Assembly: GCF_918797505.1 (NCBI RefSeq)
Contig: NC_092794.1
Coordinates: 496,001 to 560,000, forward strand
Length of the DNA stretch: 64,000 nt
Reading direction: 5' to 3'
Source of the DNA: Bemisia tabaci
Lineage: Eukaryota; Arthropoda; Insecta; Hemiptera; Aleyrodidae
Shown here: in pieces, positions 13,101 to 26,200 of the stretch
Layout: each line of letters begins with the position of its first letter
Numbering within the stretch: the stretch's first letter is position 1
Translations under genes and position numbers: made by a program
The notes under the pieces: model-generated
Told to the model about the DNA's origin: nothing
What the model saw: the letters and a program-made list of their open reading frames with translations, nothing else
Database searches by the model: none

Positions 13101-14260
13101 ATACTCTCCCCTTAAAGGCACTCAACTAAAATTGAAAGTCTGAATACTTGCAAAGGGAGTCAATAAATTAAAGTAACAGAAGTTTTTCATTACAGAGTGA
13201 TAGCTTTGGATTTAAAAGGCTTTGGTGACTCGGATAAGCCGCTACGACGGAAAAGCTACCGTGTTGAGGTAATATTAAGGGAGTTGTCGGACCTGATTAG
13301 CTCCTTTGGAATGGGTCGCTGCTCGGTAGTTGGTCACGACTTGGGAGCTCTCCTTGGCTGGTACCTGGCTCATTCCTCACCACACCTCATTGCTAAATTT
13401 GTTGCAATCTCGTGTCCACACCCAAATCTCTACTGGTCCTCCTTACCTAGCAGTAGTACCTTCAATCCAAGGTATGCGTTCATTTCTGCCTTTATAGTTT
13501 CTTTGTTTTCTGAAGAAAAAAAGTGAGTACAAAACCCTTAACTTCTTTGTTTTCAATGAAAAAGTCCTCCCTTTTTAATAATTTACGCATATCATGGGCT
13601 AAAGAACAACACCGCTATTATAAACAGGTAATTTTGGCGAAAATGAGTTACTGACTTTGCTGCATTCTACAGTATATGGTACGCAAGCTGATTTTTTTAA
13701 TTTTTTCTAATTCCGCATGGGATTGCTGTAATGACGCTGTGATGTTTATAAAACATTGCAAATCTAACCTCAAAATTACAAAAAAATGGCGAAGTTTTTT
13801 CTCTGTCCTGTAGTACCATGAGTCTGCAGGTGAGGGATACTGTTCCTTAACCACCAATATGCAGCTATCGCAGCAAAAACCCTTTTCTGTGTTTTATATC
13901 CTTCAAAAAAGGGAGAGCATATTAGCATGTCTGCTATTGTGTTTTTAGCCCCCAATAAATCTCAAAATCTCAGCCCTAGTCGAGAGATTTCTTCATGGGG
14001 GAGCAATTCCCGTGACTCCATTTTGTAAATGCTACAGAGGGAGAGTCTTAACGAGCCAGAAAAATTGTCAAGCGTTAGAACCTCTGACCAACTCTAAAAC
14101 TGTCCCTAAACCGTACAATACGATCAGGCTAAGTATTAGGTAGGCCATCACAAATAATTATTTTGATTAACTTTTTTCTGAGCTTCCTAAATAATTTTAA
14201 TAGTTCATGTCCAGCGATATCGACCAATCAGTACTTAAATGACAGTAAAATTTGAAGAAG

Positions 14261-14293
<33 letters not shown>

Positions 14294-17200
14294 TAGAAGT
14301 TCCCCCTTTCCTCGATTTCCACCAAGATTTCTTGGCTGCCCTAAAATGTGAAGAACTAACCTGAATAACTCTGGAAGAGGGTGATGCAAAATCCACCCCA
14401 TTTCCCCTGGATTTTCTTGTTTTTTTTTTTTTTTTTTTAAATATCAAAAGATTATATCGAGGGCAGAGTTAAGAAATTTCGTGAAAGATTATAAAAAGAA
14501 ATTTCATGAGGAAATTTCATTTAACACTCAGAATTCAGGATTATAAACCCTAGAAACTTATGAATCTTAAGTCCCTTTATACGCACGTGGTAAACCGTCA
14601 AAGGGAACTTTAGAAATGCCCAGGAAGTTGAGTAAAACAGCAAAAACATAATTTTGAATTTTTTTTCTCAAATTTTGGTTGAACACACAGCCGTACCGGT
14701 TGAACACCAAAATAAATTTTATGGATAAAGTAAAACGTTAGGTAGCTTTCATATTTGGAACAAAACAAATTTCGTGCTTATAAAGAATCCTAGTACATAC
14801 CCCCTAATAGTATATCCTTCTTTTTTGGTACGAAAGGGAGGGAGGGATCTTAAACTATCCTTGAAAGAATTTAAATGATTTTTCAGAAATTAACAGTTTC
14901 CTTTGCCAACGTATTTCTTTTTTGAAATAGGAAATATTTGATAAATAAATAGAGTACCTGTATTTTTGAGCTTTGAAGTGATAGATTTTGAGATCAGTAA
15001 GTAGGTAGGTATTTTACTTTTTCTTGAATCTAAGAGAAAATGTTTCAAAATGAAAGAGTAAGCATTTTGTAAGTGTAAGAGGAGACGAGAAGGGAAGAAC
15101 TAAGAAGAGACAGAGCTCCACTTGGTCTAATTGACGAATATTATTCTCTTTAAAATTAAAAACAAGCAGTGAATTCCAACACAATGTGTTGATAAGGCGC
15201 GTCATTAACTCGCACATATCAACCCCTTTAGTTTTCATTTACAGAGTTGTCGAAATAGGCAAGTAGCACAACAAGAGAATTCATACGATCCAACTTTGAT
15301 GTGACTGTGTATTGTGAATGTAGAAAGCCATTCGAAAGAGTTTAAGTTTTTTGATCTGCCCCCAGCAAAATCTTATCAGATTTTTAATGAAAGGTGCTAC
15401 ATAATATTCTAAGCGAAGAAAGGAAAAGTTCTGTCGAACTCCTGAAAGATAAAGTCGATTTAAAGGTATTTTGGGGCTAAAATATCCAAATCACTGGTAG
15501 TATAAATCCCGTTATATTATTGATAAGAAATTGACTCGATATAAATGCAATTGCATTAGATATGTCTTGATTTTGTTATTTTAAACGTATTTCCATGCAA
15601 AGAAGCTCAACCATGTCCATGCTTTATTCATTCATGAATTGAAAGTGAGCAATCTACATCCCGAAAATCTACCAATTTGCCATAAAAAATTGCAGAAACT
15701 TGATATACCAGGTCGATGCACCCACTCGTTGAATTTACCAACCAATTTCGTGAGTGCAAATATATAAAAATCAATATGCTTTAGTCATTTTGGGTGCATT
15801 TATTTTTCATGAAACAATGACAATTTCAATCCCGAAAAACTATCAATTTTCCGTATAAAATCGACAAAATCAAAATATGTCGATTCCCTGACGTGAAAAT
15901 TAGATTCTACGTGTAAAAATACTTACATATGGATATGCTGAACAGAAACCATTGTGGACACAGTTAGCAGTCCGCGGCAATATCAATCCAACAGAATAAC
16001 GACAAAAATTAGATCGGATGTTAGCCACTTTGCCCGCCTCTCCTCGTTATTTACAAACCGTTCCTATACTCATCTCAAAATTTTTCACACAGCTTTGAGT
16101 TATTATCAGCTTCCATTTAAATCCCGGTTCGATTGTCGAATCGGCTGCCCAAAAAGCAAGCCATTTTTGAAAGGTTGTATGAGAAATTCGTGATATTATC
16201 GGCTCTCAGGTAATCACCCCATGGCTAAAATTGGTGGTATAAATGTTTGAGTGCTTAAAATAATCGTATTCAAGAAACTAAGGCAATAGACTATGGTGTC
16301 AATTTCGTTTTAATAATATGACAGGATTTACTACCGGTGATTTAGCTATTATAGCCCCAGAATACTTTTAAAGCGCCTTTACTTTCCAGAATCTTGACGG
16401 AATTTTTTTTTTGGCTTGAACGACTCAAGAGACACTGTAGTTAAAAAATATAAAGAAATTTCGATTTTGACCAAAAAAAAAAAATGTTCGTTCAGGCACA
16501 CCGTGTATTGTATGAAGCACTGCTGCTATTCAACCCTTGTCTTCAGGTGAAAATTCTTACAAGGAAGCCCCTTGCAAGAGGCGAATTTTTTGTTATTTCT
16601 CCCAATTTTTTCTCCGTTATATAATTGAATTGCTTGTCAAATTCTGAGGTCAATTATATTTAATTGTAATTTATGTATTTCTTTTTTTCCCTTCATTTTA
16701 TTTTTTGTATGGAGAAGTTTTGTTGATTTCTTTGGATTTCGAATACTGTAACTTCTCCTCTATTTGGCCGATTTTTATGAATGAGACCTTTTTTAATTCG
16801 TGTTTTAACGGAGAGTAAGGAAAACATTCCTAAAAACACGCGAAAATTTTTTTTCGAAAATTGGACGAATCCTAGCGTGACGGTGAAATGGTTAATCAAG
16901 CGTAAATAATCGGGCGAGGGTCCGGGTCGGGTCGTTCGGGAGGAACAAAAGAAACTGCCTCGTCTCGAGACAGAGGTCCGGTGTGCGGGGAGGAGAAGGG
17001 TAAGTGGATTTCTGTAAAAGCGAATTGATTTCTGCATGTGTTATGGTTAGCACATGGTCTGATGAGTTTTGAGGCTCTTCACAGATTGCACTTACGGCTG
17101 TCCTGGCTGGTCCTGGCTATCAGAGCAGTAGTACCAAATTTTGAAAAGTATAACAGGGGTGTAGATATCTGTCTATGCAATGTTTTAAACAAAACGGAGG

Positions 17201-20200
17201 AGTGAAATTCTTATTCGAAGAATGCTGACCTGCTCAGCAATCCTCAAATCAGTTCGTTTGCTTCTGCTTATATACAGGGTGATCCAAAAGTCCCTTCCAC
17301 CCCCTCTAACTTTTTACCTAATTGAGATAAAGATTTGAAACTTGGGGGATATTCCTAGGTCAAAGGGAGCTACTTTTTGGCCCCCTAAAATTTTCAGGGG
17401 GGCAACGGCCCCCAACGTTTAATTTTCAAATGGGAAGACCTCCTTTGTGATAGCTTGTTCGAAAGTGCATAAAAAAAGAAAACTTTTCGCGCAAACCCGA
17501 AGTCAATATCTCAAACCGTTTCAAAATGGCGGCCGGTTAAAGTTCAAAATGGCCGAAAATTCACACCGGTTATTTGTCGATGGATTTACGCGAAAATTGG
17601 TATGAAGGGGTATTTTGACACGAGAAAAACGAATTTGACGTTAGATGTTCAAAAAAACCGAAATTTCCAAAATGGCCGCCAGTTAAAGTTCAAAATGACC
17701 AAAAATTGATTTTTTTAAATCTAAGTTCAAAGTTTATCTTATGCCAAAATACTCTCAAATTCCAAGTTTTAGGCAAATCCATCAGGAAACAACCGAGGTG
17801 AAAATTTTCGGCCATTTTAAACTTTAACCGGCGGCCATTTTGGAAATTTTGGTTTTTTTTTAAAATCTAACGTCAAATTCGTTTTTCTCGTGTCCAAATA
17901 CCCCTACATACCGATTTTCGCGTAAATCCATCGACAAATAACCGGTGTGAATTTTCGGCCATTTTGAACTTTAACCGGCCGCCGTTTTGAAACGGTTTGA
18001 GATATTGACTTCCTGTTTGCGCGAAAAATTTTCTTTTTTTATGCTCTTTCGAACGAGCTATCACAAAGGGGGTCTTCCCATTTGAAAATCAAAAGTTGGG
18101 GGCCGTTCCCCCCCCCTCCCCAAGGGGGGCCCCCCTGAAAATTTTAGGGGGGCCAAAAAGTAGCTCCCTTTGACCTAGGAATATCCCCCAAGTTTCAAAT
18201 CTTTACCTCAATTAGGTAAAAAGTTAGAGGGGGTGGAAGGGACTTTTGGATCACCCTGTATGCATATTTTAAATTAGCGCGGAGCATTCTTAGGTTTTTT
18301 TTAAAAGAAAAACCAAGTAACGTAGACTCTTAGTATTCATTGTACATAAACTAGAAAGCCTCAGAATGAAAAAAAACTTTATATCATAATTATTGCTGGA
18401 TTAGTAAACTTTTTATACGCTTTGGAAAATCTCAGAAGTTCGCGGCAGTCACTTTCCGGTAAGGAACTAAGGGACTCGGTTATTGTATCGAGTGGAGGGT
18501 CGAAACGATCGCAAAGGCGGTATACTACGTATACGCGCCAACAAATTCTGTTAGAAAAAACAAGCATTTTTGACATTTTGTCGGTCGAAAGAAAGAGGTT
18601 GTTCCAAAAACGCCGATTTTGCCCCCCCCCCCCCCTGGATTTGGCCCAAACTTTGCTCAAATGTTGTACTAAGTGTCCCCAATGCTTGAGCAAAATTTCA
18701 GCCCCCTCGGATAATTAGGGGGGAGGGGGCAGGGGGCAAAGTTGCAATTTTTTCAAAACTTTAAAAATCGATGTCTCGCGAACGGTTTGAGTGTAAGTGT
18801 TGCGGTTTGCGCTAAAAAACGTTAACAAATATTCTCTACACGAATATTGATGCTGTTTGCATGGTCGCGTAATTTATCGTAGTTATAAATCGATTTTTTC
18901 GATTTTGAAGGTTCGACTTTTTTTCGTTTTTCGTCCCTCCTCTCCAGGCGATCGTTGCTATGTGAATAAAAACCAGTTGAGGTGATTTTCCATGAAATTC
19001 TGCATCTACCACACTTTGTTTGACCTTGGGGAAACGATTCATTCTTGAGTTATAGCGATTTTTCTGCGCGTTCCCGGTTACGCGCGGGCGGCATATCGGC
19101 GGCGCTCCATCCCCCCTGGGCGAGGCAGAGGTTGTATCACTGCTAGGGCCTTATATTCATGCTGTAGGCTGTAATTATTGATATTTTCTCCTTCCCCCAC
19201 CCTTCCCCTCCTTCAAATATGTTTTTTATACCTCGTTATACAGGGTGTCCCGGACCACCCGTACCAGGTCTTTTTCTCGGTTGGTTTAGGTAGTACGAAG
19301 TGGGGGACCGCGGGGTTAAACAGGGAATTGACCCCAAGGTATCCGAATTTCATGGTCCCGAAGCCCCCCTACCCTCCCTTGGGGGGTAAAAGAGGGAGGC
19401 ACAATGTCTCCCGACTTTAGGGATCGTGACCCCCTCTTTACTCCCCAAGGGCGGCATGGAGAGTTTCGGGACCATGAAATTCGGATACCTTGGGGTCAAT
19501 TCCCTGTTTAACCCCGCGGTCCCCCACTTCGTACTACCTAAACCAACCGAGAAAAAGACCTGGCACGGGTGGTCCGGGACACCCTGTATAACGAAGTATA
19601 AAAAACATATTTGTAGGAGGGGAAGGGTGGGGGAAGGAGAAAATATCAATAATTACAGCCTACAGCATGAATATAAGGCCCTAGCAGTGAAACAACCTCT
19701 GCCTCGCCCAGGGGGGATGGAGCGCCGCCGATATGCCGCCCGCGCGTAACCGGGAACGCGCAGAAAAATCGCTATAACTCAAGAATGAATCGTTTCCCCA
19801 AGGTCAAACAAAGTGTGGTAGATGCAGAATTTCATGGAAAATCACCTCAACTGGTTTTTATTCACATAGCAACGATCGCCTGGAGAGGAGGGACGAAAAA
19901 CGAAAAAAAGTCGAACCTTCAAAATCGAAAAAATCGATTTATAACTACGATAAATTACGCGACCATGCAAACAGCATCAATATTCGTGTAGAGAATATTT
20001 GTTAACGTTTTTTAGCGCAAACCGCAACACTTACACTCAAACCGTTCGCGAGACATCGATTTTTAAAGTTTTGAAAAAATTGCAACTTTGCCCCCCTGCC
20101 CCCTCCCCCCTAATTATCCGAGGGGGCTGAAATTTTGCTCAAGCATTGGGGACACTTAGTACAACATCTGAGCAAAGTTTGGGCCAAATCCAGGGGGGGG

Positions 20201-23200
20201 GGCCAAAATCGGCGTTTTTGGAACAACCTCTTTCATGGGGGAAAAAAGAAATTTCACGAAATTTTATTCGATGAAAGGACCCTACAACAAAACGGCCAAA
20301 TCGGCCTAAACACGGAATCCTACGATTTTCTCAGGGATGAAAGAGGGTCTTCCCGGACACTCAAAACTGGTCATATTTTTGCCTAACCCCCAGGGAAAAG
20401 GGGGGGATGGGGGGTCAAAGTCAAAAACTTTAAAGTAGCATTACTTCTCAACGGTTTGTTGTAGAAAGATGATCTTGGTGTCATAATTTTCAGAAAAATG
20501 AGAGCTTTCAGAATATATGTATGAAATTAATAAAATTTTAGATTTTGACCCACTTTTGGGGGAATTATACAAGGTCATCCCCCTTTCGTAAATTTTCGTT
20601 TTTCGATATTTTCGGTCGTTCGGTTCGCACGGAGCAAAACAAAAACAACCTTAAATAAAAGTAGAGGACATAAGGTTTAAAACAAGCCCAAGTTCATCTT
20701 GGGGAAACGATTAGAAGCGGAGTTATGAGTCTTCAAAGTTGACGCGGCGCGCGGGAACCTTGTATGTTCCGAGTCTCAAGGTCACCTGCGCCCCCTGGAT
20801 TGCCTGCAGGTTGCAAGTTTTCGTGTTTTTATGCTTCTGTAGGTTGTTTTTAATGTAAATCATTCAATGAAGAGAGAATAATCGGAAATTTTTAATTTTA
20901 CGGGTCGAGCGAGAGGGGGCTTAGAGTGTCAACCATGATGTCCATCATACCTCATTAAACATTTGCTGACGATGACGATTCTGCTCTTATAATTTAGAAG
21001 AAACCATGGACCCTCAGTTCAAATATACATATGCTCCATACAGAACCATTTAGAAATTATAACCCATTGATGCCAAATTTTGGGGTACCCCTAATTTTAA
21101 ATTTTTTTATTAAATTGAGCTATAAGCTACAGCGCTTGACGAAACTCACTTGGTAAAGCCAAATAGTTTCTCGTAGAAGCAGACGAGCTTTGAGCTTCAA
21201 AACAAGTCTCCGTTATTCTTGAGAGGGCAATTTGAAACGCAGTTAAAAATTTTTAACGTTAATGTAGTGTACCTCACCGAAGGCCTATTGTGTAAAATTA
21301 AAAAATTCAGATTATACCATCTTCATTGAATGATGTACATTAAAAACGACCTACAGAAGCATAAAAACACAAAAACTTACAACCTGCAGGCAATCCAGGG
21401 GGCGCAGGTGACCTTGAGACTCGGAACATACAAGGTTCCCGCGCGCCGCGTCAACTTTGAAGACTCATAACTCCGCTTCTAATCGTTTCCCCAAGATGAA
21501 CTTGGGCTTGTTTTAAACCTTATGTCCTCTACTTTCATTTAAGGTTGTTTTTGTTTTGCTCCGTGCGAACCGAATGACCGAAAATATCGAAAAACGAAAA
21601 TTTACGAAAGGGGGATGACCTTGTATAATTCCCCCAAAAGTGGGTCAAAATCTAAAATTTTATTAATTTCATACATATATTCTGAAAGCTCTCATTTTTC
21701 TGGAAATTATGACACCAAGATCATCTTTCTACAACAAACCGTTGAGAAGTAATGCTACTTTAAAGTTTTTGACTTTGAACCCCCATCCCCCCCTTTTCCC
21801 TGGGGGTTAGGCAAAAAATATGACCAGTTTTGTGTGTCCGGGAAGACCCTCTTTCATCCCTAAGAAAATCGTAGGATTCCGTGTTTAGGCCGATTTGGCC
21901 GTTTTGTTGTAGGGTCCTTTCTTTTAGCAACTCTGATCGAGGGGCATATTTTCCCAAAACTCAACCCCCGAAAAAAATCTGGTTAAATCCAATGTAAGAC
22001 TTTGTCTCATAACTCATTAACAAATGGATATCTAGGTATACAGGGTGCGGCAAAAGTCTAGAGACGGCTGGATATTTTTTGAACGGCTGGAGTTAGAGAA
22101 ACGAGCTTTGTGGTAAGTTCCTAAACCATAAGAAACTATTTTTTGAGGGGGTCAAAATTTTGGGGGGGGAACAAAAGGAACCCCTCGAACTTTTTTTTCT
22201 CCAAATGGCAACCCCTATCTTGTGACACGTCATTCAAAAGGGCATAAAAAAAGAAAACTTTTGGCGCAAACCGGAAGTCTCTACGTATCATTGAAACAAA
22301 ATGGCAGCCTAAAACCGGTCGAAAATCGGTATTCCGACTTGTATCAAAGATTCGACTTGGAATTTGGTCTACGGGGGTTTTTTGGGTCAGGAAAAACGAA
22401 TTTGACCTTTAATTTTCAAAATCTTTGCTTCATCTCAAAATGGCGGCCTAAAACCGGTCGGAACCCGGTTTTTTGGTTCGTAATTGATAATGGACACATG
22501 TGGAAGAGGGGCAAAAGCAAGTTAAACCTTTCAATCGTGGACGTTTCGGGAATCAAATGACCGTATCCATTTTCCCCGAACCAAGAAACTGCCCTGATTT
22601 CATTTTTTGAGCGACTCCATTGATTAACAGCCGAAAAACCGGGTTTCGACCAGTTTTAGGCCGTCATTTTGAAATGAAGCAATGATTCTGAAAATCTAAT
22701 GCCAAATTCGTTTTTCCCGACCCAAAAAACCCCCGGTTACTAAATTCCAAGTCGAATCTTTGATACAAGTCGGAATACCAATTTTCGACCGGTTTTAGAC
22801 TGCCATTTTGTTTCAATGATAGGCAGAGACTTCCGGTTTGCGCCAAAAGTTTTCTTTTTTTGTGCCCTTTTGGATGACGTGTCACAAAATGGGGGTTGCC
22901 ATTTAAAAAAGAAAAATATAGGGGGGCTGGGGGGGTCCCTTTTGTTCTCCCCAAAATTTTGACCCCCTCAAAAGATAGTTTCTTTTGGTTTAGGAATTTA
23001 CCACAAAGCTCGTTTCTCCAACTCCAGCCGTTCAAAAAATATGCAGCTATTTCCAGACTTTTGTCCCACCCTGTATGTACAATTTGCACAGGTGACTCCA
23101 AAATTCAATAAGCCAAAACTTTGCTGAAGTTTAAGCTGGAAAACCGCTTTTGTATTGATGAACAATCAATTGTCACATGATCGTTGCACAGGGCACAGAT

Positions 23201-26200
23201 GAGTTTCCAAATTATTATCTTCTAAACTAAATTACAAGGAAGAGGAAGAAATGTAATAATTTTCAAGTCATTATTTATAACACTTCAGATTATATCACTT
23301 GTTATCATTTGGAGGCTAGTTTGAAGTTTGATCCTCACCACCATCAGTTAGGGGCTAGTTTACAAATTATCCATCAGAAACGGAATTGACGAATTCCCTG
23401 ATATGTATTCTACTTACTCGTCTAGAGTGTCGCATGTACGTAGCTATTTTTTCTTCTTCTTTCTTTATTGTAGGTGGATTTACTTCAGTCAAATTCCACT
23501 TCTCCCAGAGTTGGAAGCCCTCCAAGAGGACGTACGCATCATCGATAAGTGTCATCAGCATCTTATCTCTGGTGGAGGAAAAATTGATTCTTTTATGGAC
23601 GCCTACAAATACACCTTCTCCACTGTTGGTGAGAACTTCTCATTAAATATACGTGAAACCGTATCTTGCTGAAGTATAATAGTATCTGTCTTGTGAGGGT
23701 ATCATATTAATCAAATGCTTTAATAAACTCAGAAATTTTCTCTTCGCTCCATACATATCGATTTGATCTGAATAACACTGATTCTGAATTGGTGCAGGTG
23801 CTAGGAGGGATGACACAAAGAAACGGGTAGCTGGCTCGCCCTGCGATAGGTGTTGCACGTTACGCTTTTATTAGAGACAGAATATGACATAGACATTTTT
23901 GTATTTAAAAATTCCTACAATTTTGTATTTGCAACTTGAGACCAGAAGGGGAAACAAAGGGAATGTTGCATGAGGTGGAGAAAAACAATCCGGAATGATC
24001 GTTGTATAAACATTAACAACAATCAACTCAATCGTCCAATCAAGGTTATCTATCCAGCTCTTCAAGAATAGTGTATGTTTAAAGCAATGAGCAAAAAGGA
24101 CAATGTATCCATACTTATGCAACTGATGAAATAGCAGTAATGGTAAATAGAGAAAAATACGCAAAAATCTACACAGCATTGATTTGATCATTACATTCTG
24201 TGAGTAATTTGATCAACTTACGCCAGGTATAGTTTGATCGAAATACATAATTTGGTAGGACAAGGTTGTTTCTTTATCTGTGAATGATCACCTGCTATTG
24301 TTGGAATGTTTTAATTTTTCAGAAGACTGGACTGGCCCAATAAATTACTTTCGAAATTTGCCATTCTGTCAAGTAAGCAATAAGAGTGGGATGATTGAGG
24401 TCCCTTGTTTGCTCATTGTAGGTAACAAAGACAACTGTATCGAGCTAGAAAGCATCATCAAGTCAACTGAGTACACTGAAAAATACTTCCTGAAAGTCAT
24501 TGAAAACTCTGGCCACTTTCCTCATCAAGAGCACCCAGAAACAGTGAATCAAGCCCTGGCCAAGTTCCTTCTTGGTAAGCAACGCATTTTCATATACCAG
24601 GATTGGCCAAAGAAATGCTCTATGCGCCATCCAACGATGTGTCACAAGTGGGCAAAGGGGGATCCCCATCTGAAAATGCTGATATGGGGGGGGAGAGTGT
24701 TCTTACCTCCCTGGTTTCTCTCGTCGTAGATTAATAGCAACCTGAAAGGTTACTGGCAACTTCTCCTGTAAGATCGCGTATGGTCACTTCTTTGAAGCCG
24801 ACTTGGGCGAGATTCCCTAAGAAATTTGTAACGGCAGGCCAAGCGGGGGTCATATGGATTTCAAGAATTGGAGCAAAAATGATTGACTGCAGTTCCTCTG
24901 GTAGCTATTATTCTATGCCCCTGTGACCATGAGTTGCGATCCTCCAAAAAGTTTTCCCCTCGATGACTAGGACATCAGTTTAAATTAAAAAAATTTAACG
25001 CAATAATTATAAAAGTTATGGCGTATTGAGCGCTTCTTTTGCTCATCTCGGAATAACACATTTTGCATTTTTTTTTATCATTCATTCTGGTCTGGATATG
25101 TACCTTTGGGGCAGGTTTTGCACTTCTTTGAAAATAAAGTCTGCTACCAATATAGCAGTGCTCCAAATCGCGATGATGAAGATCTTTTCCTCAGATTTTC
25201 CTTTATATTTTTGAGGAACCGACAAAATAACCCCTGGTGGTGTATTTTCAGCATCAGTTTCTTAATGGCTCCATTTTCAATTTCGTTTAATTGTAGAATG
25301 GCTGCAAATTTTGTGTATCCTAAAAAACAGCCAAGAGGAATGAAAGCCCCACGTATATGTAAAGAAGATTCTCGGTTGACTTGAAGAACAATTACTGAGG
25401 GGCTCGGAGAGGAAGGCCCGAGTGCAGTTTTTGTTATTTCAAGAAATACAGATTGAAGTTTCGAAATTACATGGATCCTCATGGAAGAAAGAAAGTTTAA
25501 ACTGACTGTTTAATTCTTAAAAATTGGAATTTGGGGGCGAAATTTTTTCAGAATATGCATTAAGACTAGTTTATCCTGAAATCAGTAATATCTCAATTTT
25601 TAATCGTATTTATCGTATTTTCCATGTTATATTTGTTATTTGTCATAAAACAAAATTTAAAATTCATATTTTCCACATGAAAGCCATTATTCACTTCCTA
25701 GAACCTTTGACGTCATAATTAATCCAATTTTCGGCATTTTAGGACGATTTTCTCGAAAATTTGGCATCTTAGGAAAAAGGTACACTCTTACTTTTATTCA
25801 TTACATTATGTTCCCTTCAAAAACATACACAGTTTGCAGTCTAAATTAAGTTTTACTTAAGTAGAATTGAAAAAAACCCTCTAAATGGGTGAAAAATGGC
25901 AAGCATGGTCTGGGAGGCCCTTAAAAATTCATCCGAGGCCTTTTAAAAGGCCAGAAATGGAAAGCACGCGAAAAAATCCTTCAGAATCATCTTGTAAAGC
26001 CTGTCGGTGGCAAGGGAGGGGGTGTGCAGACGACTCTGAGCACCCAGCATCCGATTGGCGTGCGCTGAGCATAAACTTCGACAGCTCATATCTCACGTAC
26101 CAATCGGTTCCTTGGGAGGTATAATATATCAAAATGTACGGAAAAGTACGACAAATAAAATGAACAGCTTTGTGTTCGAATCGAGAATCCGGCATTTGAC

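Noticed and set aside
19178..19749. Overlapping frames of 80-107 codons that look similar to each other
   Set aside because: They are the same sequence read from the two arms of one palindrome, with no start context or conserved domain.
17275..23073. Possibility that the row of palindromes is an assembly or chimeric-read artefact
   Set aside because: Arms differ from each other by scattered substitutions and small indels, and several units have distinct ends with TA flanks, as real insertions would. Long-read confirmation would still be useful.
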